A DNA stretch of 64,000 bases from Nannocystaceae bacterium (GTDB taxonomy: Bacteria; Myxococcota_A; Polyangia; Nannocystales; Nannocystaceae), in contig JAIBBS010000002.1 of the NCBI GenBank assembly GCA_019694555.1, positions 54,046-118,045 on the forward strand, in the 5' to 3' direction. A program made the position numbers and the translations under genes. The notes below the pieces were generated by a model. It saw nothing but the letters and a program-made list of their open reading frames with translations, searched no databases and was not told the origin of the DNA. Below, piece by piece: positions 1-10,300 of this stretch (position 1 is its first letter; every line of letters begins with the position of its first letter).

Positions 1-333
1 ACCACGCCCGCCGCGGACGATGCCCTGCGCGCGGAGCTCGAGCTGATCGAGCGCGCGCGCGCAGCCCTGGGCCGAGGCGACGAGACCGACGCACGGCGCT
101 CGCTCGAACGACACGCGCGCGAGCACAGCCGCGGCGTGCTGCAGATCGAGCGCGATGGTTGGCTCGCGGTGCTCGACTGTCGCGACGGCCGCAGCGACGC
201 GATCACCCGCGGCCGCAGCTTCGTCGCGACGCACCCTCGCAGTGGCCTGCGCGACGACGTCATCACCGCGTGCGCGCTCGATCGCAACCCTGGGACGAAC
301 GTCGCGACGGATTCCGCGGCCACGACGGAATGA
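1..333 (+). CDS. C-terminal fragment of a helical, TPR-like protein
   Basis: The reading frame is open from the first base and stops with TGA at 331-333, so the start lies outside the window. About 110 residues are visible. They form amphipathic Ala/Arg/Glu-rich helices (ELIERARAALGRGD, ARRSLERHAREHSRG, FVATHPRSGL). This helix spacing is typical of the C-terminal helical-repeat part of many myxobacterial envelope proteins, often found beside ECF sigma factors; that context is outside the window and is only a guess. The next gene starts 7 bases downstream on the same strand, so the two are probably co-transcribed. Function unknown. Confidence 0.6.
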   Translation, partial: TTPAADDALRAELELIERARAALGRGDETDARRSLERHAREHSRGVLQIERDGWLAVLDCRDGRSDAITRGRSFVATHPRSGLRDDVITACALDRNPGTNVATDSAATTE

Positions 334-340
334 ACGTACG

Positions 341-1882
341 ATGACCACGAAGCGAACGTTCCTCCCGCTGCAAACCCTGGCGATGTGTCTGCTGCTGCCG
401 ACCGCGTGCGCCTTCTCCGACAAGGAGCTCGGCTCGCTCGAACAGGACAGCGATCAGGGCGGAAACTTCATCTCGACCAGCGACGGCGGCGACGGCAGCG
501 ACGGGGCCTCTGCGTCCGAGACCTCCGGCAGCACCGGGTTGCCGCTCGGCTGCGGTGGCGACCGCATCCCCAGCTGTCTCGAGGACGAAGACCACGACAA
601 CGTGCCCCTGGCCTGCGACAACGCGCCCGACTACTTCAACCCGAGCCAGTCGGACATGGACGGCGACAGCCTCGCCGACCCCGCGGATCGGTGCCAGACC
701 GTCGCGGGCACGCCCGAGCAGCCCGACAACGACAGCGACGGCATCGGCAACGCGTGCGATGCCTGCCCCTTCACGCCCGGCTACTACGACGACCTGAGCG
801 AGCCCGGCGCGCTGCCCGACGCGCTGCGCGTGCGGCCGCTGGCGTCGGCGGCAGACTTCGACCAAGACGGCATCGGCGATGCCTGCGACAACTGCGTCGC
901 GCTCGCCAACTGCGGTGGTTTCAGCGTCGAGGAGCCGTGGGGACCCGGCGTCACGATCGATCGCAGCGACACCGAGAGCTGCCAGCGCGACGAAGACCGC
1001 GACGGCGTCGGGGACGAGTGTGCGGGGATGATCGTGCGCGAGGGTGCGGCAGGCCCCGTCGGCAGCGGCAGCGACGACGACTTCGATCAGGACGGCCTGA
1101 GCAACGGCGTCGATCGCTGTCCGCGACTGCCGTCGCTGCTCACGTGCACCAGCGACGAGGCGTGCGGTCCCGGTGGCTCCTGCGTGCTGCAAGGCGAAAG
1201 CGGCACCTGCAACCACGCCGACCACGACGGTGACGGCGTCGGCGATGCCTGCGACAGCTGCGCGACCTCGCCCAACCCCGAGCAGCTCACGGGCGCCGGT
1301 CAGGTCGCCGACGACCCCGATGGCGACACCGTCGGCAACGCTTGCGAACTGTCGCTCGACTGCAGCACGCGGGTCGATCCGCCGCCGAGCGACTTCTACA
1401 GCCTCGCGGTCGAGGGTCACTGCTGCATCGCGCTGCTCACCGAGGCCGAGGACGGCGGGCTCGTGATCGCGCGCAGCGGTCAGCCGCTGCAGAGCCCCGA
1501 TGGCGTGCCGATCCGCCTCGAGTGCGACGCCGAGTCGGCGCAGGCCGGCCTGTGCGTCGCGTTGCCGCCGGCCGTGGCCGCGACGCCCGGCGTGCTGCTC
1601 CCGCCGGCCGGCTGCAGCGAGGTGCTCGGCAACATCGATCCCACCACGGTCGCACCGGTGGACGTCGCCGACGTGGACAACCTCGAGGCGCTGTGGGCGT
1701 ACCGCTGCACGCTGCCGCAGCTCGATCAGGACTTCGACGGCATCGGCGACGAGTGCGATCTGTGCCCGTTCGTGTTCGACCCGACCAACGAGCCCTACGT
1801 CGACGCGCAGGGCAAGCTGTGGCCGCTGGACGGTCGCTACTGCAACGGCGAGTACTCGCCCGAGGCCATCTGCGGCGAGTGA
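341..1882 (+). CDS. Secreted lipoprotein with thrombospondin type 3-like Asp-rich repeats
   Basis: 513 residues. The N-terminus is a signal peptide with a lipobox-like LLPTAC (Cys23), followed by a Ser/Gly/Asp-rich linker. The body carries at least six acidic calcium-loop motifs of the thrombospondin type 3 class, such as DSDGIGNACDACP, DFDQDGIGDACDNC, DHDGDGVGDACDSC and DFDGIGDECDLCP, each with paired cysteines. The family is usually exported and Ca2+-stabilised; binding here is inferred. ATG at 341 is chosen because it directly opens the signal peptide. An upstream in-frame start would add an Arg/Ala-rich shadow sequence. It lies 7 bases after the preceding stop and converges with the FG-GAP gene only 4 bases away. 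Confidence 0.8.
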   Translation: MTTKRTFLPLQTLAMCLLLPTACAFSDKELGSLEQDSDQGGNFISTSDGGDGSDGASASETSGSTGLPLGCGGDRIPSCLEDEDHDNVPLACDNAPDYFNPSQSDMDGDSLADPADRCQTVAGTPEQPDNDSDGIGNACDACPFTPGYYDDLSEPGALPDALRVRPLASAADFDQDGIGDACDNCVALANCGGFSVEEPWGPGVTIDRSDTESCQRDEDRDGVGDECAGMIVREGAAGPVGSGSDDDFDQDGLSNGVDRCPRLPSLLTCTSDEACGPGGSCVLQGESGTCNHADHDGDGVGDACDSCATSPNPEQLTGAGQVADDPDGDTVGNACELSLDCSTRVDPPPSDFYSLAVEGHCCIALLTEAEDGGLVIARSGQPLQSPDGVPIRLECDAESAQAGLCVALPPAVAATPGVLLPPAGCSEVLGNIDPTTVAPVDVADVDNLEALWAYRCTLPQLDQDFDGIGDECDLCPFVFDPTNEPYVDAQGKLWPLDGRYCNGEYSPEAICGE

Positions 1883-1886
1883 GCCA

Positions 1887-3824
1887 CTACGGCTCGAGGT
1901 AGCGCAGCTGGGGATCGCCCTGCTCGATCTCCAGCGCGTAGTTGGCCCGCACGCCGTCGAACCGCTCCACGGTATCGGCGGCGTCGGGCCAGCGCACCTC
2001 GATCGAGTCGATCTCGCAGGCCTCGCCGAGCCCGAACACCAGCACGTCGCTCTGGGTGTTGCTGTGACCCCAGCTGCCGAGCACCTCCTGTCGCATCGTG
2101 CGACCGCCCGCGGTCACGGTCACGACCGCGCCCAAGGCCGAGCGGTTGGCCTTGCCCTCGCCGCCGCCGACCAGGCGGATGCGGGTCCAGTTGGAGTCCT
2201 GACCCACGTCGTTGCGAAACGCCCGCATGGTGTTGGTCAGCCCGAGGTACTGCGAGTTGAAGATGCCGGTGCCGATCACGAGGTCGAGATCGCCGTCGTG
2301 GTCGAAGTCGACCAGCACGGGACCCTCGAGCGACTGGCGGTCCTTGCCGGCCCACGGCGTGGTCGAGGTCGCGTCCTCGAAGCTGCCGTCGTCGCGCTGG
2401 TGGTACAGCCACGTGTGGGTCCAGTCCGGATCCGAGGCGCTCTGTTGCGGGTAGTTCGACGACGCCAGCACCACGTCCTTGCGACCGTCGAGATCGATGT
2501 CGGCGAAGATCGCGATATTGTCGCCCTCGGTCCACGCGTCGCCGGTGTGTTCGCGCTGCAGGCCCGTGACCTCTGCGCCCGGACGCACCAGGCGATCGAT
2601 CGGTGCGCCCGGCGGCGGGTCGTTGCGCAGCAGCTCCGAGTGGTCCGACTCGACCTGCACCCACGCGTGGCGCAGCTCGGCGGTCATCAGATCGACGTCG
2701 CCATCGTCGTCGATGTCGCCGCACGCGATCGAGAAGGTGTGGCCGCCCACGCCGCTGGGCTCGACGTCGTCGTGCGCGAGCCCCAGGCCGGCAGCATGGT
2801 TGGCGTAGACGCCGTCCTCGTTGAAGAAGGCGTAGTTGGGCTGTTCGTAGTAATTGCCGGTGAGGACCTCGCGATCGCCGTCGAGGTCGAGGTCGCACGC
2901 GGTCACGCCGAAGTTCATGCGCCAGTCGCCAGGCCCACCGATGGCGGTGTCGGGCAGACCAGCTTCGGCCGAAGCGTCCTCGAAGGTGCCGTCGCCGAGG
3001 CCACGATACAGCCGCGGGCGCGAGGTCAACGCGGGGCCGTAGGCCCACTGCCCCACCGTGCCGGGCCAGAAGTCGAGCAGACCGTCCTCGTCCCAGTCGA
3101 GCATGACCGAGCTGGGCACCCAGAAGACCTCGGACTCGAGCGCCGACTCGGGCGCGAAGTCGAAGTGACCGCTGCCGTCGTTGAGGAACGCCGCGCAGGG
3201 ATCGACCACGCTGTCCTCACCCGAACCCGGGCACGTGATCGCGTCGAGATCGCCGTCGTTGTCGAGATCGCCGAGGCTGGTGACGGAGAAGCCGCGGCCC
3301 TCGACACCGTCGCGCGTGCGCGTCAGGCCCGACTCGGCGGTCGCATCGACGAACACGCGGCCGTCTCCCTGCGGTGCGGGCCGGTTCATCAACACGAAGC
3401 GGGTCGGTGGTGCGCCCTGTGCCTGGCGCTGGGCCGGGAACACCGCCGCGATCAGGTCCTCCCAGCCGTCGCCGTCGAGATCACCGGCGACGATGCCGGT
3501 CGCGAGCGGCTCGAAGTCGTCGGTCTTGCCCAGGCCGATCTCGTCGGTGACCTCGACGAACCACGTCGAGGGCAACGCAGGGGGTTGCTTGCAGATCTCC
3601 GGCGGGCGATCGTCGCCGGTCGAACTGCTGCCGCCCACGCCGGTCGTGGTCGCCCCGCCGCTGCTGCCGTCGCTGTCACCCCCGCCGGCCCAGCTCGTGC
3701 TGACGAAGTCGGTGTCCGTGGCCGCGCTCGCGTCCCCGCCGGGCTGCGCCGCACATGCCTGCGCGGTGAGCAATGGGGTGAGAACGATGAGGCTCGCAGC
3801 GGTGGCGGGGCGCGGGCGGGTCAC
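1887..3824 (-). CDS. Secreted FG-GAP/VCBS repeat protein with C-terminal UnbV/ASPIC domain
   Basis: 645 residues from a GTG at 3824 (VTRPRPATAASLIVLTPLL...). This start opens an N-terminal export signal ending near TAQAC; the lipobox is weak. A Ser/Gly linker leads into repeated acidic beta-propeller blades of the FG-GAP/VCBS type, for example GDLDGDGWEDLIAAVFP, GDLDNDGDLDAITCPG and DFDHDGDLDLVIGTG. The last ~90 residues match the ASPIC/UnbV pattern (NRSALGAVVTVTAGGRTMRQ, IDSIEVRWPDA). Such proteins are usually extracellular or surface integrin-alpha-like propellers of unknown ligand. It converges with the thrombospondin-3-like gene. Confidence 0.8.
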   Translation of the reverse strand: MTRPRPATAASLIVLTPLLTAQACAAQPGGDASAATDTDFVSTSWAGGGDSDGSSGGATTTGVGGSSSTGDDRPPEICKQPPALPSTWFVEVTDEIGLGKTDDFEPLATGIVAGDLDGDGWEDLIAAVFPAQRQAQGAPPTRFVLMNRPAPQGDGRVFVDATAESGLTRTRDGVEGRGFSVTSLGDLDNDGDLDAITCPGSGEDSVVDPCAAFLNDGSGHFDFAPESALESEVFWVPSSVMLDWDEDGLLDFWPGTVGQWAYGPALTSRPRLYRGLGDGTFEDASAEAGLPDTAIGGPGDWRMNFGVTACDLDLDGDREVLTGNYYEQPNYAFFNEDGVYANHAAGLGLAHDDVEPSGVGGHTFSIACGDIDDDGDVDLMTAELRHAWVQVESDHSELLRNDPPPGAPIDRLVRPGAEVTGLQREHTGDAWTEGDNIAIFADIDLDGRKDVVLASSNYPQQSASDPDWTHTWLYHQRDDGSFEDATSTTPWAGKDRQSLEGPVLVDFDHDGDLDLVIGTGIFNSQYLGLTNTMRAFRNDVGQDSNWTRIRLVGGGEGKANRSALGAVVTVTAGGRTMRQEVLGSWGHSNTQSDVLVFGLGEACEIDSIEVRWPDAADTVERFDGVRANYALEIEQGDPQLRYLEP

Positions 3825-3948
3825 GGCCCCGGCTTGGTATCCGCGCCGGCGCGCCGGTTCGGTCGGCCCGCCTCGTGCGGCCGTGTGTGAGCGCAAGCGC
3901 GCCGACGCGGACGGGTCCGGAGACCCCGCGCCGGCGCGTATGTGCGCG

Positions 3949-4974
3949 TCAGCGGAACAGATCGAGCAGCAGCATCGAGCCGAAGGCGATCGCAGCCGCC
4001 ATCGGGATCGTCAGCACCCACGCGATGAAGATGTTCCCGGCCACGCCCCAGCGCACCGCCGAGAAGCGCTTGACCGCGCCGACACCCATGATGCACGCGT
4101 TGATGACGTGCGTGGTCGAGACCGGCACGCCGTAGCGGCTGGCGACCATGATCGTCAGCGCGCCGCTGGTCTCGGCGGCGAACCCCTGCAGCGGCGAGAT
4201 GCGGATGATCTTGCTGCCCATGGTCTTGATGATGCGCTTGCCACCGGCCATCGTGCCCACGCCGATCGCGATCGCGCAGGCGAACACCACCCACTGCGGC
4301 ACCTCGCCCTCGCCGTGGGGCACGAACCAGTGCGGCAGGCCGCCACCGTGACCGGCGGCGACGTAGGCCGTGATCGCCAGGGTGATGATGCCCATGGCCT
4401 TCTGTGCGTCGTTGCTGCCGTGGGAAAACGCCATGCTGCAGGCCGACAGCAGCTGCAGGCGTCTGGCGTTGCGATCGACCAGCGCAGGTTTTCGTCGCCG
4501 CACCAGCCACAGCAGCCCGAGCATGAACAGGAACGCGAACAAGAAGCCCAGCAGCGGCGAGACCACCAGCGGCACGAGCACCTTCTGGCCCAGCGCGCCC
4601 CACTTGAACGCGCTGATGCCGGCGTGGGCCACGACTGCGCCGCACAGACCGCCGATGAGCGCGTGCGACGAGCTCGACGGGATGCCCCACCACCACGTCA
4701 GCAGGTTCCACACGATGCCGCCGATCAGCGCCGCCAACACGACGAACTGATCGACGTTGCCCGGGTCGGCGAAGCCGGCGGCGATGGTCTTCGCCACCGC
4801 GGTGCCGGCGATGCCGCCGGCGAAGTTGAGCACGCCGGCGATGAACACCGCCGTGCGCACGGTCATGACGCCGGTCGACACCACCGTGGCGATGGCGTTG
4901 GCGGCGTCGTGGAAGCCGTTGATGAAGTCGAAGATCAGCGCCGTGATGATCACGGCCACGAGCAGGCTAACCAT
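3949..4974 (-). CDS. PiT-family inorganic phosphate transporter
   Basis: 341 residues of almost continuous membrane helices. It has the two inverted PiT signatures: GFHDAANAIATVVST near residues 20-34, and HGSNDAQKAMGIITL in the second half. It is a low-affinity phosphate permease of the inner membrane, driven by H+ or Na+ in the family. Its ATG overlaps the end of the DUF47 gene by 8 bases (ATGGTTAG contains both the start and the upstream stop), which implies translational coupling. PiT plus DUF47 is the usual low-affinity phosphate uptake pair. Confidence 0.93.
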   Translation of the reverse strand: MVSLLVAVIITALIFDFINGFHDAANAIATVVSTGVMTVRTAVFIAGVLNFAGGIAGTAVAKTIAAGFADPGNVDQFVVLAALIGGIVWNLLTWWWGIPSSSSHALIGGLCGAVVAHAGISAFKWGALGQKVLVPLVVSPLLGFLFAFLFMLGLLWLVRRRKPALVDRNARRLQLLSACSMAFSHGSNDAQKAMGIITLAITAYVAAGHGGGLPHWFVPHGEGEVPQWVVFACAIAIGVGTMAGGKRIIKTMGSKIIRISPLQGFAAETSGALTIMVASRYGVPVSTTHVINACIMGVGAVKRFSAVRWGVAGNIFIAWVLTIPMAAAIAFGSMLLLDLFR

Positions 4975-5608
4975 GTTTCACCGCGAGGTTGGCGAGCACG
5001 GTCGCGACGCGCTCGCACAGGTCGACGGCGTTCTCGAGGTCCTCGAGCACCTCGCGCTCGCGCAGCAGCACCTTGGCGTCGACCTCGGGCCGCCGGTACA
5101 GGTCGCTGATCGCCGCGCGGAAGAAGCGGTCGGCGTCCTTCTCGTAGCCGCGGACCGTGCGCGAGTCCACCAGCAGCTGGTCGAAGCGACGCTGCCGCAG
5201 GTTGGGCAGGGTCTCGGCCAGCTTCGACGCCGCGGTCACGAGCAGGTCGATGAGCTCGAGCATCGGCGGCGTCGGTCGCGGCACACCCAGCAGATCGCAC
5301 GCTCGCGCCGCGCCGTTGGCGAGGTCGGTGACGTCGTCGATGACCTGCGACAACGCGTGGATGTCCTCGCGATCGATCGGCGTCACGAACGTGCGCGCGA
5401 GCAGCTCCTCGACCTCGTGGACCAGGGCGTCGCCCTCGTGCTCGAGGCTCTGCAGCTTGGCCGCGAGCTGCGTCGGCGTGTACTCCGGCGAGCGGAACTC
5501 CGCCAAGGCCTTCGCGGCCCGCAACGCCACGTCCATCTGCTTCTCGAGCAACGTGTAGAAGCGGTCTTCCTTCGGCAGGAGCGAGCGGATGAAGTCTTGG
5601 ATCGCCAT
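4967..5608 (-). CDS. DUF47/PhoU-like phosphate transport accessory protein
   Basis: 213 residues, all-alpha, beginning MAIQDFIRSLLPKEDRFYTLL, which is typical of the DUF47 (Pit accessory, PhoU-like) family. Motifs such as EHEGDALVHEVEELLARTFVTP and DREDIHALSQVIDDVTD are characteristic; the family regulates the partner PiT permease and may bind metal. ATG at 5608 is preferred because AGAGGT lies about 10 bases upstream; a longer frame would add unrelated Arg/Ser-rich residues. It is first in a two-gene operon and overlaps the PiT start by 8 bases. Confidence 0.9.
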   Translation of the reverse strand: MAIQDFIRSLLPKEDRFYTLLEKQMDVALRAAKALAEFRSPEYTPTQLAAKLQSLEHEGDALVHEVEELLARTFVTPIDREDIHALSQVIDDVTDLANGAARACDLLGVPRPTPPMLELIDLLVTAASKLAETLPNLRQRRFDQLLVDSRTVRGYEKDADRFFRAAISDLYRRPEVDAKVLLREREVLEDLENAVDLCERVATVLANLAVKHG

Positions 5609-5801
5609 CGGGAATCGACCTCTCATGCGTATCACAGCGGCCGAGATCGAGGGGTTGACGCGGGCGTGACACAGCTCGCCTGGCCGTGACCCGATGCCCC
5701 GGAGCTGTCCCGCGATTGTCACCTTGCCGCCACATTCGCCGCCGCGGGATGTGCCTCGGTCTCGGCCGCGCGTGCGCGCGGGTGCGACGCGCGGACGAAC
5801 G

Positions 5802-7355
5802 TCACCAACCGTCACGTTCGCAGGACAGCAAGCGGCGATACACGGTGAACGCCTCGCCGCCCCGCGCTGCGAGCCGACGCGCGAGCACGCGGGTCTCGAA
5901 CGCACGCACCAGCCGCTCGATCGGTGCGGCCGCGGCCGCCTGCTCCGCGAGCGCGAGCTCGGCCGCCGCCGTGCGGGCCCGCGCCGCGAGATAGACCGCG
6001 TACGCGCGCGAGTCCTGCAGCGCGCGTTGGATGTCCGAGCGCTGGCCACGGAAGATCGCCGCGAAGTCCGGGTGCCACGGATCGTCGAGCACCGGCCAGC
6101 GCGCGAGCAGATCACCGGCAGCGTCGCGCGACGCCGCGAGCTCGTCGTCGCGCAGCGTCTCGACCTCGCGGCTCGCGGCCGCGAGCTCGGTCTCGAGCGC
6201 GGTCAGCCTTCGCCGCGCGGTGGCCTCGTCGCGCAGCCCCAGTCGCGGCGACAACGCGGCGATGACCGCGTCCTCCTCCGGCAGATCGAGGTGCTGCTCG
6301 GGACCCGAGGTGGGTGCGTGCGCGCGCAGCCAACGTTCGGCGGTGGTGGTGGGCACGTCCGCGGCGGTCGAGGCGATGCGCACGCGCGTGTGCGCTTCGA
6401 GCAGGCCCACACGGCCGTCGCGGTCGTAGTCGATCTCGGCGTCGGCGAGCGCGTTGCCCTCGCGATCGCGCCGCTGCAACGCCGCGAGAAAGTGCAGCGC
6501 ATAGCCCTGTTGTTCGCTGCGCTCGGGGTTGGGATCGCAGCCGGAGGCCTCGAGGTCCCAGGTCGACGCGAACAGGCCGCAGCGCGGTGCCACGGTCGCA
6601 CCGGCACCCGGCTCGGCACGCGCGAACGCCAGCTCGGCGAAGCCACCGGAGAAGCACGTCGTGATCACCAGACGCACGGGCCGACGCGCGCGGTCGAGCG
6701 TCTGGGCCAGCTGCGCGGCCGTGACCTCCGAGCCCGCCCACAGCGACAGCAGGTTGTCGCGCGGGCTCTCGCCGCGCTCGCCGTGCCCGGCGACGTAGAC
6801 CAGCAGCGCATCGTCGCTGGGCTCGCTCGTCGCCAGCGCGAGTGCGTCGAGCACGTCGTCGGCGGCCGCGGGCGCATCGACGGTGATCCGCGGCGCACGA
6901 TAGCGTGCGTCACGACCACCCCGCGGCGCGAACAGATCCGCCAACGCGATGCCGACCGGGTCGCGCTCGGGCTCGCTCTGCAGCACCTGCACCACCGGCG
7001 CGCCCGCGCCGGCGCCCAGCAGCGTCACGCCGCCGTCGCCCAACGAGCGCTGCACGTGCTCGAGATCCTGTTCGATCTGCACCTGCAGCGCGTCGGGCCA
7101 GGCGCCCGCTCCGATCGCGAGCCAGCGCGCCTGGGGCAGGCGCGCGCGCAGCTGCGGCGGGAGCCCGGGCACCGCTGCGCTCGCCGGCGCGGGTGCGGGC
7201 GCGGGCGCGGCCTCGGCCTCGATCTGGGCAACGCTCGAGGGTCGCGCCTCACCCTCGCGCACGCGCGAGCCCGCGATCACGGCGACCGCCGCGACCCCCA
7301 GGCCCAGCAGGACCACGACCGCTGCCGTCCGCGCCACGCGGGCATCTTTGCCCAC
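5802..7355 (-). CDS. Membrane-anchored caspase/C13-like (clan CD) putative cysteine peptidase
   Basis: 517 residues from a GTG at 7355. An N-terminal transmembrane anchor (about residues 9-29) is followed by an Ala/Pro-rich spacer. The ~110-370 region has clan CD features: DALLVYVAGHGERG with candidate catalytic His191, then VRLVITTCFSGGFAE with candidate Cys234, and later ASGCDPNPERSEQQGYALHF, which recalls the post-Cys segment of C13 peptidases. An EF-hand-like DYDRDGRVGLLEAH follows. The last 170 residues are Ala/Arg/Glu-rich helices, perhaps coiled coil. It should sit in the periplasm, tethered to the inner membrane. Activity is inferred from the His/Cys pair only. Confidence 0.65.
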   Translation of the reverse strand: MGKDARVARTAAVVVLLGLGVAAVAVIAGSRVREGEARPSSVAQIEAEAAPAPAPAPASAAVPGLPPQLRARLPQARWLAIGAGAWPDALQVQIEQDLEHVQRSLGDGGVTLLGAGAGAPVVQVLQSEPERDPVGIALADLFAPRGGRDARYRAPRITVDAPAAADDVLDALALATSEPSDDALLVYVAGHGERGESPRDNLLSLWAGSEVTAAQLAQTLDRARRPVRLVITTCFSGGFAELAFARAEPGAGATVAPRCGLFASTWDLEASGCDPNPERSEQQGYALHFLAALQRRDREGNALADAEIDYDRDGRVGLLEAHTRVRIASTAADVPTTTAERWLRAHAPTSGPEQHLDLPEEDAVIAALSPRLGLRDEATARRRLTALETELAAASREVETLRDDELAASRDAAGDLLARWPVLDDPWHPDFAAIFRGQRSDIQRALQDSRAYAVYLAARARTAAAELALAEQAAAAAPIERLVRAFETRVLARRLAARGGEAFTVYRRLLSCERDGW

Positions 7356-7382
7356 GTGCGCGCGGCCGGCAATCGGCGGTGA

Positions 7383-10300
7383 TCACTGCACCACGGTCAC
7401 GCGACTCGAGGCGCTGTGGCCGAAGCGCTCGGGCTCGTACATCTCCTCGGCCTTGACCGGCGGCAGCAGGAAGCTGCCGATGGTGGTCGCGCGCGCGGTG
7501 TAGCTGTGGGTGTACACGCCCGCGGGCAGCTGGTCGGCGAACAACAGCATGCGATCGTCGCGCAGGTCGGTGTGGCTGAAGCTCCACCACCAACCCCACC
7601 ACCAGCCGTCGCCGCGGTAGTAGCCGCCGCCGGCGCTGCTCGAGCTGGACATCGCCGCAACCGAGGTGACGAACTTCGGGTTCTGGCCCTCGAAGCCGCC
7701 GGGCAGTGCGTCATCGACCACGACGTAGTTCGCGCGGTCGCTGACCACGAGGTTGATCGTGACCTTGACGTTGGTGCCGGCCTTCACGATCCACTCGCCG
7801 TCCTCGGTCTGCTTGACCGCATCGGGATCGACCTTGCCGTCGGGCCCGGGCAGCGCTTCGTAGGTGCGGTAGACCGTGAAGCCCTGGTCCTCGGCCGGCA
7901 GCTTCAGGCTCACCGGCGCGTAGCGCAGGCCCACGCGGTAGTAGAGCTTGCCGACGCCGTCCTTGCCGATGGTCAGCTGACGCGAGTCGGCGCCCTGCAG
8001 CGTGCTCATCGGCACGGTCTGCGTGGTGCTCGACATGCTGCGGCCCTTGAACGCCTGCTCGCCGGCGAACAGCTCGTCGATCCACACCCGCGCGGTGAAG
8101 TCGGGCTCGTCCTTCTCGACCACCTCGAAGTAGCGGCTCGCCGCGACCAGCGCCCAGGCATTGGCGTGGGTCGACAGCCAACGGCCGCCGCGCTTGGGGT
8201 CGCGGTCGTCCATGATCGCGGCCATGATCTTCGACAACCGCGTGTCCGCGGGGTCGATCTCGAGCAGCGCCATCATCGCGATGGCGTCGGTCTGCACGTC
8301 GGAGTGCATCAGCAGGCGCAGGCCATCGGACGCGGCCTCGCTGCGCGACTCGGCGAAGTGGATCGTGCGCGCGCTCTCGACCACGCCGTCGCGCAGCTCG
8401 TCGAGGATCACGTCGCGCTCGGCGGTGCGGCCGTAGCGATGCGCGGCCGACATCAGCAGCACGCGGGCGTACAGCGGCATGTCGCTGCGGTGGCGCCACA
8501 CGGTGTCGAACAGCGCCGAGCCGCGCTTCTCGCCCGAGAGCAGCCACAGGCCGAACGCGCGCGTGGTCCAGTCGTAGTAGTCGCCCCAGCGCGAGCGGTA
8601 GCCGTACTGCACGAAGTTGTCGAGGTACTGCAGCGCGCGATCGAGCTTGTCCTTGTCGACCTCGTAGCCCTGCCGCTTGCCCTCGAGCAGCGCGAAGGTG
8701 GCCCAGGCGGTGAGGTACGGCCAGCTCTCGTCGGCGCGCCAGTAGCCGAAGCCGCCGTCGTACAGCTGGTGGGTCCACAGCCGCGCGATGCCGTCGTTGG
8801 CCAGCTGCTTGCGCAGCGCGGTGTCCTTGATCGTCGCGATCGGGAACGCGTCGAGGATGTCGCCCAGCGCGAAGATGGGCAGGATGCGGCTGGCGGTCTG
8901 CTCCGCGCACTCGTAGGGGTAGTCGACCAGGTAGCTGACCGCATCCTCGAGGCCCGACAGCGCGGTCGAGCTGAACGCGAGCTCGAGCCCACCGAAATCC
9001 GCGAGCGCGTCGGCCGGCGGTTCGATGGTGCGTTGCACCGATTCGTCGGTCATGCCGTAGTCGGCGAAGGCCTTGGCCGTGGCCGGGTAGTGCACCGGGA
9101 TGGTGATCTCGGTGGCGTCGCGGCCCTTGTTGCTCATCGCCGCGAACTGCAGCCGCATCTTGCCGACCGCCTGCGTGGCCATGGCGAAGCGGACCTCGCG
9201 CGACTCGCCCGCGGGCACGTCGACGAAGGTCTCGCTCTCGCCGGTCAGCTTCACGTTGAGGCCGCGGGTACCGACGAGGATCTTCTGCGCCTCGCTGGTC
9301 TGGTTGTCGACCATGACCGAGCCCTCGAAGCTGTCGCCGAAGTTGGCGAAGCGCGGCAGCGACGGCCGGATCATCACCGACTTGCGCACGCGCACCGAGC
9401 TCTCGCCGCTGCCGAACCGATCGGCGGTGCTGGGATCGACCGCGACCGCCATGATGCGGAAGGTCGTGAGGTTCTCCGGCATCGGGATGTCGATGCGGGC
9501 CTCACCGTTGGCGTCGGTCTCGATGTCCGCGTCGAAGAACGCGGTCGTCGCGAAGACCGTGCGCAGCGAGACCTTCTGCGCCATCGCGGCCTGCACGTCG
9601 AAGCCGCTGGTCACGTCGGCGGCCTCGGCCTCGGACGAGGCCCGGCGGCTGCGCGAGGGCGCATCCGCCTTGGCCTTCTCCTCCATCGGGGCTGGCGCCG
9701 CCGTGGCCATCGGCGGCGCGGGCTTGGCCGCCCCGAAGCCGCTGCCGGTGCCGGGGCCCGAACCGTGCCCGATCGCGCCGATGCCACCGAGGCCGATCGT
9801 GCCATCGCCCGCACCGCCGCCGCCGCGACCGGTGCCGACCAGGCCCAACGTCGCGGCCGGCGTGACCGGGAGATCGTCGCGCGGCACGAGGTTGGCGTGC
9901 AGCGCCTGCAGCCACACGCCGCCGGCGTGGCGGTAGTGGAAAAACGCCACCGGGTCCGGGGTCTTGTAGTCCATCAGGCTCAGCACGCCCTCGTCGACCA
10001 CCATCACCGCGACCGCAGCGGGCAACGCCTGGCCGCTGTCCTTCGCCTTGGTGCGGATCGTCAGCGACAGGCTCGCCTTGGGTTCGACCTCGCGCGCGTG
10101 GGGCTCGAGCTCGACCACGATCGCCTTGCTGTCGGTGCTGACGTCGAGCTCGAGCTGACCGGCCGCCGCCGCGGGCATGCCCAGGTCCTGACCCGCCGGG
10201 GCGCCGGCGATGGTGACGCGACCGCGGGTCAGCAGCGCCGACACGCTCACGCCGCCGACCATCGACGCGGTGATCGGGATCTCGAGCGCATGCGCGCCGC

